From positions 1-7,391 of the forward strand of contig JADGQN010000238.1 in the NCBI GenBank assembly GCA_017881765.1: DNA of 7,391 nucleotides, given 5' to 3'. This document shows, in pieces, positions 6,630-7,391 of this stretch (position 1 is the first letter of the stretch; the number at the start of each line of letters is the position of its first letter). The stretch is from Syntrophobacterales bacterium. GTDB lineage: Bacteria > Desulfobacterota > Syntrophorhabdia > Syntrophorhabdales > WCHB1-27. The notes below the pieces were generated by a model. It was not told where the DNA came from and searched no databases. It saw nothing but the letters and a program-made list of their open reading frames with translations. The translations under genes and the position numbers were made by a program.

Positions 6630-7391
6630 TTATTTGCCGGGCATTACCGTGTAACCTTCCGGGGGCTGCTGCGTCTGCGGGATCACGTCGAGCACGATAT
6701 TCTTGACAACGCCATCCTTCTTCTGCACCTGCCGGATGAAAAAGTCCCGGATCACGTTTCCGTTAGCGTCCACACTTAATGAAGTGCTCTCCACACCCTT
6801 GATCTTCGTTTCGTGCATCGCCTTCAGGAAAGCCTCGGTGTCCTCCGCATTGCCTTTAATCGCCTGGAGCGCAGTGACGATAAACTTCATCGATTCATAC
6901 CCGATAGCAACGTCAGAATTCATCATTTTCTTCTTGCCGTATTTGGCGTAATAGCGTTCGGTGAGGCGCTTGTTCTCGGGTGTGTCGTAGCTGGGGGTGT
7001 AATGTGCCCCGCTCACAACTCCCACCATCTTATCCTTGAAGGTCTGAAGCGTAAAGTAATCCTCCGTGAAGGTCCAGTGCGTGCACAGCTTTATCTTTTT
7101 GTTAAGCCCCAGCTCGAAATACTGGCTGATGAAGCGGTTGATAGAGATGTCACCCGGAATGAACGGGAAGATCGCTTCCACATCGGGCTGGAGACGGGCG
7201 AAATACGGGGCCATATCCATCTCTCCCAGCGGCCAGAGTATTGTCTGAACCGCCTTGCCGCCGGCCTTCTCAAAACCCTGCTGGAAGGCCCAGAGCTTCC
7301 CCGTGCCACCAGCGTAGTCGGGCGCCATCAAGGCCATTTTTTTATAGCCGAGTTTTTCATACGCGTACTTTCCGAGAGGCAACTCCATCTG
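6630..7391 (-). CDS. Branched-chain-amino-acid-type ABC substrate-binding protein (type 1), C-terminal part
   Basis: The last 253 residues of a periplasmic binding protein of the LivK/Peripla_BP_6 type; the N-terminus, with signal peptide and first ligand segments, lies beyond the right edge. Family members are usually near 400 residues, so roughly 140-150 are missing. The methionine encoded at 7386-7388 is preceded by an in-frame Gln codon and is internal, not the start. Recognisable segments are GKYAYEKLGYKKMALMAPDYAGG, PDVEAIFPFIPGD, the hinge-side GVVSGAHYTPSYDTPENK, and the C-terminal helices around DVAIGYESMKFIVTALQAI. The reading frame ends with TAA at 6630-6632. It is the natural binding partner for LivHMGF encoded further along. 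Its separation from those genes by a Bug/TctC gene and a UbiD homologue is unusual. Ligand unknown; an aromatic acid is inferred from context. Confidence 0.88.
   Translation of the reverse strand, partial: QMELPLGKYAYEKLGYKKMALMAPDYAGGTGKLWAFQQGFEKAGGKAVQTILWPLGEMDMAPYFARLQPDVEAIFPFIPGDISINRFISQYFELGLNKKIKLCTHWTFTEDYFTLQTFKDKMVGVVSGAHYTPSYDTPENKRLTERYYAKYGKKKMMNSDVAIGYESMKFIVTALQAIKGNAEDTEAFLKAMHETKIKGVESTSLSVDANGNVIRDFFIRQVQKKDGVVKNIVLDVIPQTQQPPEGYTVMPGK

Noticed and set aside
7386..7388. ATG near the right edge as a true start of the type 1 binding protein
   Set aside because: The frame is open upstream to the window edge, the product would lack its signal peptide and N-terminal lobe, and the sequence from this Met aligns with the middle of the family.

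Overview
Every gene supported in this 7.4 kb window lies on the minus strand, so the window reads right to left as one probable operon. Base composition is moderate, a little over half G+C by eye. The proteins are rich in Lys and Glu. The gene set combines Liv-type uptake, a Bug/TctC binding protein, a UbiD-family decarboxylase and an aryl-CoA ligase. This suggests a Gram-negative anaerobe that degrades aromatic acids. A Desulfobacterota or Syntrophorhabdus-like syntroph is my best guess, but that is inference and no marker gene is present.

Layout in transcription order: (1) 7391-6630, the C-terminal two thirds of a branched-chain-amino-acid-type (type 1) periplasmic binding protein, cut by the window edge. 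(2) 6572-5598, a complete Bug/TctC-family binding protein with a signal peptide. (3) 5597-5287, a 311-bp gap holding a 126-bp near-symmetric inverted repeat (5301-5426). (4) 5280-3841, a UbiD-family decarboxylase/carboxylase with the expected prenylated-FMN and metal residues. (5) 3801-532, livH, livM, livG and livF, joined by abutting or overlapping ends. (6) 531-398, a 134-bp gap with a good sigma-70-like promoter and a 10-bp palindrome. (7) 397-1, the N-terminal 132 residues of an AMP-binding benzoate-CoA-ligase-like enzyme, cut by the window edge.

Taken together, the genes look like an uptake-and-activation module for an aromatic carboxylic acid. A periplasmic binding protein hands the substrate to the LivHMGF importer. 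A UbiD enzyme removes or adds a carboxyl group. A CoA ligase produces the aryl-CoA thioester that enters the benzoyl-CoA route. The substrate cannot be read from the sequence: phthalate isomers, hydroxybenzoates or protocatechuate/vanillate-type acids are all possible. The least expected elements are the Bug/TctC protein without TctA/TctB membrane partners in view, the long palindromic element in front of ubiD, and a possible separate promoter for the ligase.
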